64,000 bases of DNA from Nocardia macrotermitis (GTDB lineage: Bacteria > Actinomycetota > Actinomycetes > Mycobacteriales > Mycobacteriaceae). Positions 26,429 to 34,938 of this stretch are shown piece by piece (the first letter of the stretch is position 1; each line of letters begins with the position of its first letter). Location: positions 47,482 through 111,481 of the forward strand of contig NZ_WEGK01000023.1 in the NCBI RefSeq assembly GCF_009604405.1. The letters are read 5' to 3'. The notes under the pieces are model-generated. The model made no database searches. It saw only the letters and a program-made list of their open reading frames with translations, and had not been told where the DNA came from. Made by a program: the position numbers and the translations under genes.

Positions 26429-26680
26429 GACTGCACCTCGCTGGCGCTCGGCTCCGTCGTGCGCGATGCACGCTGTGTCCTTGGTTCGCTCGCAAGCTCG
26501 CTCACTGCGCCCACTCCTGTTCACGTTGCCGACAATCCCGTCGACCCTGTTCAGCGCCGAGGGGCTGTGCCGCATTCCACAGCGCCCCGTGATGTGGGGC
26601 CCGTTTCGACCATAGTTCAGCTCCGCACGAACCCCCGCGAACGGTCGTATCCGGACACAACCGGCCCGATCGAAACCTTC

Positions 26681-27499
26681 ATGGACGACAATGTGCGGGT
26701 GACTGCCGACGACGAACCGATCCTGTCCTACCTGACCGATATGGACGGGGTCCTGGTGCACGAGGACCACCCGATCCCCGGCGCCGACAAGTTCCTGCAG
26801 GAACTCCAGGCCAACGACGTGCCCTTCCTCGTGCTGACCAACAATTCGATCCGCACCCCGCGCGATCTCGCGGCCCGGCTGCGGCACAGCGGCCTGGACA
26901 TTCCCGAAGAGGCGATCTGGACCTCCGCGCTGGCCACCGCGACGTTCCTGAACGATCAGCGTCCCGGCGGAACCGCCTACGTCGTCGGCGAATCCGGCCT
27001 CACCACCGCCCTGCACGAGATCGGCTACGTGCTGACCGAGAGCGATCCGGACTACGTCGTGCTGGGCGAGACCCGCACCTATTCGTTCGAGGCGATCACC
27101 ACCGCGATCCGCCTGGTCGAACGCGGCGCACGCTTCATCGCGACCAATCCGGACGCCACCGGCCCGTCCCGCGAGGGCCTGCTGCCCGCCACCGGTTCGG
27201 TCGCCGCGCTGATCACCCGCGCCACCGGACGCGACCCGTACTACGTCGGCAAACCGAATCCGCTGATGATGCGTTCGGCCCTGCGCCGCATCGGCGCGCA
27301 CTCCCAATCCACGGTGATGATCGGCGATCGGATGGACACCGACGTCATCGCGGGCCTGGAAGCCGGTATGCGCACCATCCTGGTCACCTCCGGCATCTCC
27401 ACCCGCCAGTCGGTGGAGCAATACCCTTACCGCCCAACGGTTGTCGTCGATTCGGTCGCCGATCTGGTGGGCCGTACCTCGAACCCGTTCGAGGGCTGA
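26681..27499 (+). CDS. HAD-superfamily phosphatase, NagD/HAD-IIA type
   Basis: 272 aa. HAD motif I is DMDGVL, motif II is LTNNS, and the C-terminal motifs are YYVGKPNPLMM and MIGDRMDTDVIAG. The cap lies between them as in subclass IIA. Likely a cytosolic sugar- or nucleotide-phosphate phosphatase. The ATG at 26681 has a weak ribosome site; GTG four codons later is an alternative. It is divergent from fgd across about 250 nt, which contain short repeat-like GAGCGAGCTTGCGAGCG sequence on the minus strand and no gene. Confidence 0.87.
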   Translation: MDDNVRVTADDEPILSYLTDMDGVLVHEDHPIPGADKFLQELQANDVPFLVLTNNSIRTPRDLAARLRHSGLDIPEEAIWTSALATATFLNDQRPGGTAYVVGESGLTTALHEIGYVLTESDPDYVVLGETRTYSFEAITTAIRLVERGARFIATNPDATGPSREGLLPATGSVAALITRATGRDPYYVGKPNPLMMRSALRRIGAHSQSTVMIGDRMDTDVIAGLEAGMRTILVTSGISTRQSVEQYPYRPTVVVDSVADLVGRTSNPFEG

Positions 27500-27509
27500 G
27501 CGGGAACGC

Positions 27510-28091
27510 TCAGTCGCGCTGCGAAGCCGGAGCCCAGCCTGCCCGGGCCGCCTCGCTCACACCGCCGCCGGCAGCCACCCGGTAGACGATCTCGACCGCT
27601 CCGGCGTCCAAGGTGCGCGAACTCTCCAGCTCCAGACCGGTCTCGACGCTCAGCGCATCGGTCAGTCGCAGACCGTTGCCGAGCAGGAACGGCAGCACCA
27701 CCAGTTCGAGCTTGTCCAGAGCGCCGAGTTCGCGGAAGGTCTCGATCGTGCGCGGGCCGCCGATCAGATGCACATCGCCGCCGCGGTTGGCCGCTCGCAG
27801 CGCCGACAGGAGCCGAGCCGGATCACTGTCCACCGTCACGTGATCGGGCGTCCCGGCCGGACGCTCGGAAGCCAGTACGAAGACTCGCAGATCGGGCCAC
27901 GGCCAGAAATCGTTGGTCAGCGCGGGCTCGAAGGTGGTGCGGCCCATCAGCGCGGCCTCACAGGTCTCCAGGAATTCGGCGATGCCGTGGCTGCCCGGTC
28001 CGTGCGCCGGATCCACCACCTGCGGCGGCCATCCGTTGGGCGTGCTGACATAGCCGTCGGCGCTCATACACAAACGGGCCAGAATCTGCAT
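27510..28091 (-). CDS. Dihydrofolate reductase / RibD C-terminal domain family protein
   Basis: 193 aa. It resembles the RibD_C/DHFR-like fold: ILARLCMSADGYV at the N-terminus, LMGRTTFEPAL, and GGDVHLIGGPRTIETF for the cofactor site. The family includes pyrimidine reductases and NADPH-dependent reductases of unknown substrate; nothing here argues for folate metabolism itself. ATG 28091 follows GGAAGG by eight bases. It is convergent with the HAD gene (10 nt apart). Confidence 0.82.
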   Translation of the reverse strand: MQILARLCMSADGYVSTPNGWPPQVVDPAHGPGSHGIAEFLETCEAALMGRTTFEPALTNDFWPWPDLRVFVLASERPAGTPDHVTVDSDPARLLSALRAANRGGDVHLIGGPRTIETFRELGALDKLELVVLPFLLGNGLRLTDALSVETGLELESSRTLDAGAVEIVYRVAAGGGVSEAARAGWAPASQRD

Positions 28092-28156
28092 GCGATCCAC
28101 CTTCCATGCGGTATCGGTTGCAGGTAGGACGGTGCGGGACAGCGGAATTCATCGCC

Positions 28157-28180
28157 GGGCCGGGGATCGCTCCCCGGCCC
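28157..28180 (-). terminator. Terminator hairpin of metZ
   Basis: Perfect 10-bp GC-rich stem (28157-28166 with 28171-28180) with loop TCGC, 9 nt after the metZ stop. Confidence 0.75.
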
Positions 28181-28188
28181 GCGACGAC

Positions 28189-29403
28189 TCAGCCCAGGGC
28201 CTGATCCAGATCGCCGAGCAGATCCTCGACGTCCTCCAGGCCGATGGAGATGCGCAGGACGCCGTCCGTGATGCCAACGGCCGCACGGCCTTCCGCGCCC
28301 ATCGCGCGGTGCGTGGTGGTGGCCGGGTGGGTGATCAGCGTCTTGGCATCGCCCAGGTTGTTGGAGATGTCGACGATGCGCAACCGGTTCAGCACCTCGA
28401 ACGCGCGCTTCTTCGCCTCGGCCGGGCTCGCGGCCAGCTCGAACGTGACGACCGTGCCGCCGCCGCCCATCTGCTGCCGCGCCAGCTCGTACTGCGGATG
28501 TGATTGCAGGAACGGGTATTTCACCCACGACACCGCAGGCTGCTGCTCCAGGAACTCGGCGATCTCGAGCGCCGACTGCACCGAGTGACGCACCCGTAAC
28601 GGCATGGTCTCGAGCCCCTTGAGCAACGTCCACGCATTGAACGGACTCAACGCCGGACCCGTGTGCCGCATCAGATTCTTCACCGGACCGTCGATGTACT
28701 CGGCACTTCCGAGGATCGCGCCGCCCAGCACCCGGCCCTGACCGTCGATGTGCTTGGTGCCCGAATACACGACCACATCCGCACCCAGCGGCAGGCTCTG
28801 CTGTAGCAGCGGCGTGGCGAAGACGTTGTCCAACACCACTTTCGCGCCCGCCGCATGCGCCAGCTCGGACACCCGGCGCACATCCACCAGCGTCTGCATC
28901 GGATTCGACGGCGTCTCGAAGAACACCGCCCGGGTCGGCACCGACAGCGCCTGCTCCCACTGGCTCAGGTCCTCGCCGTCGACGAAGACCGTCTCCACGC
29001 CCCAGCGCGGCAGGATCTCGTTGCACACCACGAAACAGGACCCGAACAGGCTGCGCGCGGCGACCAGCCGATCACCGTTGCCCAGCAGCGCGGCCAGCGC
29101 GGTGAACACTGCGGACATCCCGCTCGCGGTCGCGAAACACGCCTCGGCCCCCTCGAGCAGCCGCATCCGCTCCTCGAACATGGCCACGGTCGGATTCCCG
29201 TAACGCGAGTACACGAAATGCTCGACGTCGCCGGTGAACGACGCCTCGGCCGCCTCGGCACTCGGGAACACGAACCCCGAGGACAGGTACAGCGCCTCGG
29301 AGGTCTCCTCGAATCCGGAACGCCGCAGGCCACCGCGCACACCCAGGGTGGCCGGGCCGACGCCCTCGGGCAGTGGTTTGTCGAATGCGCCGCCGCTGAT
29401 CAC
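28189..29403 (-). CDS. metZ: O-succinylhomoserine sulfhydrylase
   Basis: PLP enzyme that sulfhydrylates O-succinylhomoserine to homocysteine, 404 aa. Cys/Met-metabolism family marks: RYGNPTV, ATASGMSAVFTAL, and the PLP-lysine motif VVYSGTKHIDGQGR. The start is GTG 29401-29403, whose GTGA overlaps the rhodanese stop; GGAGG is five bases upstream. It is co-transcribed with the rhodanese and should be under the SAM-IV riboswitch, closing the feedback loop from SAM to methionine synthesis. Confidence 0.95.
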   Translation of the reverse strand: MISGGAFDKPLPEGVGPATLGVRGGLRRSGFEETSEALYLSSGFVFPSAEAAEASFTGDVEHFVYSRYGNPTVAMFEERMRLLEGAEACFATASGMSAVFTALAALLGNGDRLVAARSLFGSCFVVCNEILPRWGVETVFVDGEDLSQWEQALSVPTRAVFFETPSNPMQTLVDVRRVSELAHAAGAKVVLDNVFATPLLQQSLPLGADVVVYSGTKHIDGQGRVLGGAILGSAEYIDGPVKNLMRHTGPALSPFNAWTLLKGLETMPLRVRHSVQSALEIAEFLEQQPAVSWVKYPFLQSHPQYELARQQMGGGGTVVTFELAASPAEAKKRAFEVLNRLRIVDISNNLGDAKTLITHPATTTHRAMGAEGRAAVGITDGVLRISIGLEDVEDLLGDLDQALG

Positions 29404-29819
29404 GACTGCCTCCACGGCAGGCCCTCGGCCCGCCAGCCCGCGCCGCCGCGATGTCCGTCGGCGTCCAGCGGGCCCTCGAAACCGGCCAGCACGTTGTAGG
29501 AGGGCGCGTATCCGGCCGCGGTCGAGGCGGTCGCCGCGCCGATGGACCGCTGGCCCGACCGGCACAGGAAGATCACCGGCGCCTCGGCGTCCTTGCGAGC
29601 GGACAGCGCGACCTGCAGTTGATCGACGAACTCACTGTTGTGCGTCCCGGTCCCGTCCACCCATTCGATCAGGGCCGTCGGCCGGTCGATCGCGCTGGTG
29701 TCGGGCACCCCGACGAACCGCCACTCGGCCTCCGTGCGCACATCCACCAGCACCGCATCGGGATTGTCGCGCAACAGATCCCACGCCTGTCGGACAGTGA
29801 TGTCACCCGCGTAACTCAC
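29400..29819 (-). CDS. Rhodanese-like sulfurtransferase
   Basis: 139-aa single-domain rhodanese. The active-site loop is CRSGQRS, with catalytic C86; VLVDVRTEAEW is the first conserved patch. It probably carries persulfide sulfur, perhaps for MetZ, with which it overlaps by 4 nt. GTG 29817-29819 is chosen, with GAGGAGG eight bases upstream. The longer in-frame reading to 29975 runs through the riboswitch and is not coding. Confidence 0.92.
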   Translation of the reverse strand: MSYAGDITVRQAWDLLRDNPDAVLVDVRTEAEWRFVGVPDTSAIDRPTALIEWVDGTGTHNSEFVDQLQVALSARKDAEAPVIFLCRSGQRSIGAATASTAAGYAPSYNVLAGFEGPLDADGHRGGAGWRAEGLPWRQS

Positions 29820-29837
29820 TTGCTGAACCTCCTCGAA

Positions 29838-29951
29838 GAATCCGCACTTGCCGCGCCTTTTCGACGCGGCCGGGTCGTCACCCGGAGCACCCCACCGCGG
29901 AGGAGGGTTGCCGACCAGCGAGCCGGGGCCTGTGCGCTGGTACTCATGACC
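29838..29951 (-). promoter_or_regulatory. SAM-IV riboswitch upstream of rhodanese-metZ
   Basis: Reading the minus strand from 29951, the leader follows the SAM-IV aptamer closely: GGTCATGAGTACCAGCG, CCCCGGCT...GCTGG, CGGCAACCCTCC, CCGCGGTGGGGTGC, CCGGGTGACGACC, and a final GCGGCAAGTGCGG. The order and spacing match the mycobacterial SAM-IV sequence I know. The aptamer ends about 5 nt before the AGGAGG (29828-29833) of the rhodanese gene, so SAM binding probably blocks translation initiation. The only other hairpin seen nearby is that of metZ. Confidence 0.92.
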
Positions 29952-30089
29952 TGAGTCGAGATTGCCTGGCCACACATCCCCCTGTCAAACCTCATCGCAC
30001 GACGACAACCAGACTATTTCCAAAACACCAGCCTGTCCGCAGTGCGCGAAATGCCGGAACTCGAGCACCGGCACGCCGACACCGGAGTT

Positions 30090-30334
30090 CGCGGCCCGGC
30101 TCGCCGATGAGACGCGTGGCGGGTGCGAGGAACGAGTGCCCGACACGGGGCTCAGCGGTGAGCCTCAAGGGGCCGCGAACCGCCGGAGCGGAGCGGAGGC
30201 CAAAGACACTGTCGCGGCCCGGCTCGCCGATGAGACGTGGCGGGTGCGAGGAACGAGTGCCCGACACGGGGCTCATCGGTGAGACTCAGGGGGCCGCGAA
30301 CCCGCCGGAGCGGAGCGGAGGCCATCAGACACTG
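30090..30334. repeat. Tandem duplication of a 123-bp extragenic unit
   Basis: Two direct copies, 30090-30212 and 30213-30334, differ by a few bases and small indels. Each contains GGTGCGAGGAACGAGTGCCC and CGCCGGAGCGGAGCGGAGGC and ends in AGACACTG. The second copy runs into the 3' end of the minus-strand gene at 30325, whose last codons and stop lie in it. Confidence 0.9.
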
Positions 30335-30765
30335 CAGACGAACCAGTCGTTGGCGGTTTGCCGCAGGTTCCACACCGATGTGCTCTCGCGGCCGTTCACC
30401 GAGCTGGTCACGGTGACTTTCGCGCGCTTGCCGTCGATGGTCGGATCTGTGGTGCGGACGATGACGACCTTCTTTCCGGCGGCGTCCGGACCCAGCGGGG
30501 AGTGCGCCGGATCGAATCCGGGGCATGCGGTGGCCGCGCGACGGGCGGTGTCGGTGCCGCTCTGGGCAGCGCCGAAATTCTGGATCGCGATGACCAGACG
30601 GTCGTAATTTGTGACATTCTTCTCAGCGGGTCGCAGCATCGCGGCAATCAGCACGCCGCCGATCACCAGCACCGCGATCACCGCGGCGGCGATGAAGGGC
30701 ACCGGCGAGCGGACCGCCTCGCGCTGATCGATCGGGGTCGCGGCGGCGGTTTCCGGGTCACTCAT
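30325..30765 (-). CDS. Single-pass membrane protein of the Rv0361/DUF4878-like type
   Basis: 146 aa. A short cytoplasmic N-terminus is followed by one transmembrane helix (about residues 22-45, FIAAAVIAVLVIGGVLIAAM) and a ~100-residue extracytoplasmic domain ending in WNLRQTANDWFVCSV. That ending resembles the C-terminus of the giant protein at 49385-54523 (QNTADGWKVCDL), so the two share a domain type. ATG 30765 has GAGAG just upstream. The function is unknown. Its stop codon lies within the tandem repeat. Confidence 0.75.
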   Translation of the reverse strand: MSDPETAAATPIDQREAVRSPVPFIAAAVIAVLVIGGVLIAAMLRPAEKNVTNYDRLVIAIQNFGAAQSGTDTARRAATACPGFDPAHSPLGPDAAGKKVVIVRTTDPTIDGKRAKVTVTSSVNGRESTSVWNLRQTANDWFVCSV

Positions 30766-30952
30766 CTCTCGATCATCCCTGGTAGGGCGTGAGGTCCCCG
30801 CGCGAACCCCGCATCGACCACCCGGACCGGCGGCAACAGCGATAGCAGTCACCGATAGAATCGCGGCGAGCCCCGGCCGCGGTCGGCGCGAACGGATCCC
30901 CGAGCGGCAACGACGCAGCATCGATCGGTAAGAAGGATCGGCCGGACCCACG

Positions 30953-30971
30953 TCAACTTAGCCTAAGCTAA
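30953..30971. promoter_or_regulatory. Candidate IdeR/DtxR iron box upstream of fprA
   Basis: TCAACTTAGCCTAAGCTAA matches 15 of 19 positions of the IdeR/DtxR consensus TTAGGTTAGSCTAACCTAA, with the central TTAGCCTAA intact. It lies 55 nt before the fprA ATG. It would allow iron-dependent repression of the ferredoxin reductase; this is a sequence match only. Confidence 0.6.
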
Positions 30972-31026
30972 GAACGACCGCTGAGAATATGACGACACAG
31001 ATTTCGACCAAAGGGTGCGCAGAAGA

Positions 31027-32445
31027 ATGACCGAAACCAGTGCAGAGTCGAAGGGCGAGGTGAGCCCCGCCGCTGACGCGCGCCCGCTTCGCATCGCGAT
31101 CGTCGGCGCGGGACCGGCCGGAATCTACGCCGCCGACGCCCTGATGAAGTCCGACGCCGAGGTGAGCATCGACCTGTACGAGCGCATGCCCGCGCCGTTC
31201 GGCCTGATCCGCTACGGTGTCGCACCCGATCATCCGCGCATCAAGGGCATCGTCACCGCGCTGCACAAGGTGCTGGACAAGCCGCAGGTGCGGCTGCTGG
31301 GCAATATCGACTACGGCACCGACATCACCCTGGCCGATCTGCGCCGCTTCTACGACGCGGTGATCTTCTCCACCGGCGCGAATGCCGATCGCGCACTGGG
31401 TGTTCCGGGCATCGAACTGGACGGCAGCTACGGCGCGGCGGACTTCGTGTCCTGGTACGACGGGCATCCGGACGTGCCGCGCAGCTGGCCGCTGGAGGCC
31501 GAGAAGGTCGCCGTGCTCGGTGTGGGAAATGTCGCACTGGACGTCGCGCGGGTGCTGGCCAAGACCGGTGACGAACTGCTGCCGACCGAGATCCCGCCGA
31601 ACGTGTACGAGGGGCTGAAGGCCAACAAGGCCCTCGAGGTGCACGTGTTCGGGCGACGCGGCCCCGCGCAGGCCAAGTTCACCCCGCTCGAGCTGCGCGA
31701 ACTCGACCACTCGCCGAATATCGAGGTCATCGTCGACCCCGAGGACATCGACTACGACGAGGGTTCCGAGGCCGCGCGCCGCCACTCCAAGCAGGTCGAC
31801 ATGGTCTGCAACACCATCGAGCAGTGGGCCATCCGCGACGTCGGGCAGCGGCCGCACAAGCTGTTCCTGCACTTCTTCGAATCCCCCGCCGAACTCGTCG
31901 GCGCGGACGGCAGGGTCACCGGCCTGCGCACCGAGCGCACCCAGCTGGACGGCACCGGAAATGTCAAGGGCACCGGCGTCTTTCGCGATTGGGACGTGCA
32001 AGCGGTGTACCGCGCGGTGGGCTACCTGTCGCAGAACATCCCGCAGCTGCCGTTCGACGATCAGGCCGGAACCGTGCCCAACGAGGCCGGACGCGTACTG
32101 GCCGACGAGAACTCCGACGACGACGCCCGCTACGTCCCCGCGACGTACGTCACCGGCTGGATCAAGCGCGGCCCCGTCGGCCTGATCGGCCACACCAAGG
32201 GCGACGCCAACGAAACCATCGCCTGCCTGCTGGACGACGCCGCCGGCTTCACCCCCGCCCCCGAACCCGCCCTCGACGCGGTCACCGATTTCCTGGAGAG
32301 CCGCGGCATCCCCTTCACCACCTGGGCCGGTTGGTACCGCCTCGACGCCCACGAACGCGCCCTCGGCGAACCCCAGGGCCGCGAACGCGTCAAGGTCGTC
32401 GAACGCGAAGACATGCTCCGCGCCAGCGAGCCCGACAAAGCTTGA
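31027..32445 (+). CDS. fprA: NADPH-ferredoxin reductase FprA (adrenodoxin reductase type)
   Basis: 472 aa. Transfers electrons from NADPH through FAD to ferredoxin, for example to P450s. FAD motif IAIVGAGPAGIYAADAL near residue 24, PAPFGLIRYGVAPDHP, NADPH motif VLGVGNVALDVARVL and GWIKRGPVGLIGHTKGDANET match mycobacterial FprA. ATG 31027 follows only a weak purine stretch (AGAAGA). The upstream in-frame ATG at 31015 gives MRRR and cannot be excluded. An IdeR-like box lies in the promoter region. Confidence 0.95.
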   Translation: MTETSAESKGEVSPAADARPLRIAIVGAGPAGIYAADALMKSDAEVSIDLYERMPAPFGLIRYGVAPDHPRIKGIVTALHKVLDKPQVRLLGNIDYGTDITLADLRRFYDAVIFSTGANADRALGVPGIELDGSYGAADFVSWYDGHPDVPRSWPLEAEKVAVLGVGNVALDVARVLAKTGDELLPTEIPPNVYEGLKANKALEVHVFGRRGPAQAKFTPLELRELDHSPNIEVIVDPEDIDYDEGSEAARRHSKQVDMVCNTIEQWAIRDVGQRPHKLFLHFFESPAELVGADGRVTGLRTERTQLDGTGNVKGTGVFRDWDVQAVYRAVGYLSQNIPQLPFDDQAGTVPNEAGRVLADENSDDDARYVPATYVTGWIKRGPVGLIGHTKGDANETIACLLDDAAGFTPAPEPALDAVTDFLESRGIPFTTWAGWYRLDAHERALGEPQGRERVKVVEREDMLRASEPDKA

Positions 32446-32534
32446 GTTTTGTTTCCCGCCTCCGCATAGCGGACGTACCTGCGGCGAAGCGTCTCTGTAC
32501 GCCGGAACCGTCAGGCAAGTAACGTCACCTTCGA

Positions 32535-32630
32535 GGTTTTCGGCGCGGCTCGTCGTTCGGGTGCCGCTGCGATGCGACGAAGGAGCAAGCAGCGGTGCCC
32601 GAACGACGAGCCACATCTGCGCCGAAAACC
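32535..32630. repeat. Long imperfect hairpin element between fprA and the amidohydrolase
   Basis: A 24-bp inner stem (32547-32570 with 32589-32612; its only two mismatches would be G.U pairs in RNA) is extended by a 12-bp outer stem (32535-32546 with 32619-32630), with an 18-nt loop. Flanking it are inverted GCCTCCGC (32460-32467) and GCGGAGGC (32643-32650). It may be a small non-autonomous mobile repeat or an RNA hairpin. Confidence 0.8.
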
Positions 32631-32661
32631 CGCCGTAGCGAAGCGGAGGCAAGAAAATACA

Positions 32662-33489
32662 GTGTTCGACGCCCATGTCCATTTGATCGATCCGCGGTTT
32701 CCGCTGATCGAGAACGAAGGCTTCATCCCGCCGCCCTTCACTGTCGCCGATTATCGAAAGCGCATGTCGCGCTTCGATATCGACGGCGGTGCGGTGGTGA
32801 GCGGGTCGTTCCAGGGGACCGATCAGGGGTTTCTGCGGGCCGCGCTGGCCGAGCTCGGGGACAGCTGGGTCGGGGTCACCAATCTGCATCCGGAGATCTC
32901 CGATGCCGAGATCGTCGAGCTGAGCCGGGTCGGGGTGCGGGCGCTGCGGTTCAATCTGAAGCGGGCCGCAGGGGATATCGCCGAGCTGACCATGTTGGCG
33001 TTGCGGGTGTACGAGCTGGCGCGCTGGCATGTGGAGCTGTACATCGACGGGTCGATGCTGGGGTCGCTCGAGCCGGTGATCAGCAAGCTGCCGCTGCTGT
33101 CCATCGACCATATGGGCATGTCCGACGAGTGTCTGCCGTATCTGCTGAACCTCGTCGATCGCGGGGCGAAGGTGAAGGCGTCCGGGTTCGGGCGGGTGTC
33201 GATGGATGTGCGTACCGCGTTGCGCCGCATCCACACCGTCAATCCCGGCGCGCTGATGTTCGGCTCGGATCTGCCCGGGACACGCGCGGGCCGACCGTTC
33301 CGGGATACCGACGTCGAGGTCATCGGCGAGGTCATCGGGCCCGATGTGCATCTGGTGCTGGAAGACAACGCGCGGGCGTTCTACGGGCTGCCGATCAAGG
33401 CGAAGCCTGCCGAGGCCGCGCCGCCGACCCGGCCGCTTCCGGCGATCGGACAGCCGACACTTCGTCTGGGCCGCACCGATCTGCCTTAG
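32662..33489 (+). CDS. Amidohydrolase family 2 protein
   Basis: 275 aa, metal-dependent TIM-barrel hydrolase of the PF04909 type. The HxH metal motif is at the very start (FDAHVHLID), with later histidine SIDHMGMSDE and final aspartate MFGSDLPGTR. The family includes decarboxylases and dicarboxylate lactonases; no specific substrate is suggested. GTG 32662 was chosen because everything upstream in this frame is the hairpin element. The ribosome site GCGGAGGC belongs to the repeat that flanks the hairpin. Confidence 0.82.
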   Translation: MFDAHVHLIDPRFPLIENEGFIPPPFTVADYRKRMSRFDIDGGAVVSGSFQGTDQGFLRAALAELGDSWVGVTNLHPEISDAEIVELSRVGVRALRFNLKRAAGDIAELTMLALRVYELARWHVELYIDGSMLGSLEPVISKLPLLSIDHMGMSDECLPYLLNLVDRGAKVKASGFGRVSMDVRTALRRIHTVNPGALMFGSDLPGTRAGRPFRDTDVEVIGEVIGPDVHLVLEDNARAFYGLPIKAKPAEAAPPTRPLPAIGQPTLRLGRTDLP

Positions 33490-33772
33490 CCGCAAGGGTT
33501 TTCCCGGCATCGGGCTGCCGTGACCGCGGCGGTCCGTCTCACTCGGACACGCTGTGCCGGTCGGGTCGAGCTGTCACTATTGCGCCGACACTCCCTGGTG
33601 CATCGCCGCGTTTCATCGCGTCGGCACGTCCTGGTACGGCGATCTCGCCCGTCACCTCGGGTTGCGCCTGATTCGACCGGTCAACCTCCGATTTCGCTCG
33701 GGCTGCCGCAGTCGTATGACGCCGCGTTGGTCGGATCTCTGTCCTGATTGCGCCAGTCCGCACCGAACCCGA

Positions 33773-34732
33773 TCAGGTCAGATCGGGATGCTGAATCAGA
33801 TAATTCGCCGCAGCCAGGCCGACTCGATAGGCGTTCTCCAACGAGATCGCGAAACCGGTATACGTGGCGTTCAACAGCGCGGTCACCGAACCACCCGCGG
33901 GCGGCTGATCGAAGTCACTGGCCGTCCGCAGGTCCGCGTACCGGTTCAACTTCCCCGCCCGAGCCAGCGCACCCGCGGTGGAGTTGTCCTCCATCTGCGT
34001 CGTGCAGTAGTGGGCCTTCCCGCCGGATTGCAGATCGACGATGTACGCGGCCTGCGCCGAGGACGCGGCCCCGGAGAAGAAGTTGTCGCCGGTGGCACTG
34101 TCACACACCGCGACGTACGGCTTGTCGCGTCCGGCCTGCGCCGGATACGCGTTGCGGATCGCGGCCAATCCGGGATCGTCGGCCAGCGCGACGTCCTTGG
34201 TGTTGCGGTACACCGCGTCCACGAGTTTGCCGTCCAGCTGATACGCCTGGGTCACCGGCTTGTCCGAATCACCCAGGGAGAGATAACCATTCGGCACGCT
34301 CGGATCGTCCTGCACGAGAATGTGATGCCCCAGATCCACGTCCACGACCCAGTTCGCCCACGCGGCGAACCCCAGCGTCCCGGCCGTGGGCGGCGTCCCG
34401 CCGATGCCCGCGGTGATGAAATATGCCTTGTCCAGGTTCAGTTCCGGGCTCGCGAGCATGGTCGAGACCGACAGCGCGGCGTTCACCTTGCCCTCCCCGG
34501 TCATCATCATGCAGAGTCCGGAATCGTTGCAGCGCACCGGAGTTCGAATACCGGACAGCGCGACCTCGTGGGTCCAGTGCTGCCGTTCGATCCAGGGCTT
34601 GGCCTCCGGGTCGAACATGGTGATGACCATGGCCCGCACCGTGATCGGCTGGTCGGAATGCGAGGCGCAACCCACCGCGGCGAGCGTGAGCGCGACTATC
34701 GATATCAGCGTGCCGAGCGTTCTGGTGACCAC
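33773..34732 (-). CDS. Purine nucleoside permease (NUP)-like lipoprotein
   Basis: 319 aa. The first 22 residues form a signal peptide ending in LAAVGC (C22, probable lipidation). The rest is like the NUP family known from fungi and some bacteria, related in fold to nucleoside phosphorylases: MVITMFDPEAKPWIE, MTGEGKVNAALS, AYFITAGIGGTPP and TALLNATYTGF. It is likely periplasmic/cell-wall side and binds or processes nucleosides. GTG 34732 has GGGGAG six bases upstream. It is divergent from mcr. The 283 nt downstream of its stop, toward the amidohydrolase gene, hold no gene I can support. Confidence 0.82.
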   Translation of the reverse strand: MVTRTLGTLISIVALTLAAVGCASHSDQPITVRAMVITMFDPEAKPWIERQHWTHEVALSGIRTPVRCNDSGLCMMMTGEGKVNAALSVSTMLASPELNLDKAYFITAGIGGTPPTAGTLGFAAWANWVVDVDLGHHILVQDDPSVPNGYLSLGDSDKPVTQAYQLDGKLVDAVYRNTKDVALADDPGLAAIRNAYPAQAGRDKPYVAVCDSATGDNFFSGAASSAQAAYIVDLQSGGKAHYCTTQMEDNSTAGALARAGKLNRYADLRTASDFDQPPAGGSVTALLNATYTGFAISLENAYRVGLAAANYLIQHPDLT

Positions 34733-34938
34733 CGGGACTCCCCTCGTCGAACGAGCATCGAGACAACGGATCGCGCACTCACCGCGAGTGCGCGAATTAC
34801 CAGTGCAACACGTGTTGAACCAGGCCGCGCGCCGAATGCCCACCACCCGCGTGACGCGCCCCACCCCCAGGTCTTATTGTCGGTATGTCAACACCGGCGG
34901 ATCACGTCGGTGCGAGGAACGACGAACCGAGGTCATAC

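Noticed and set aside
29820..29975. N-terminal extension of the rhodanese to 191 aa
   Set aside because: The extra residues are translated from the SAM-IV aptamer and ribosome site.
30090..30334. CRISPR array
   Set aside because: Only two adjacent copies with no spacers; an ordinary tandem duplication.
30958..33510. 850-codon open frame on the minus strand across fprA and the amidohydrolase
   Set aside because: Shadow of two recognised plus-strand genes and crosses the hairpin element; no family pattern.
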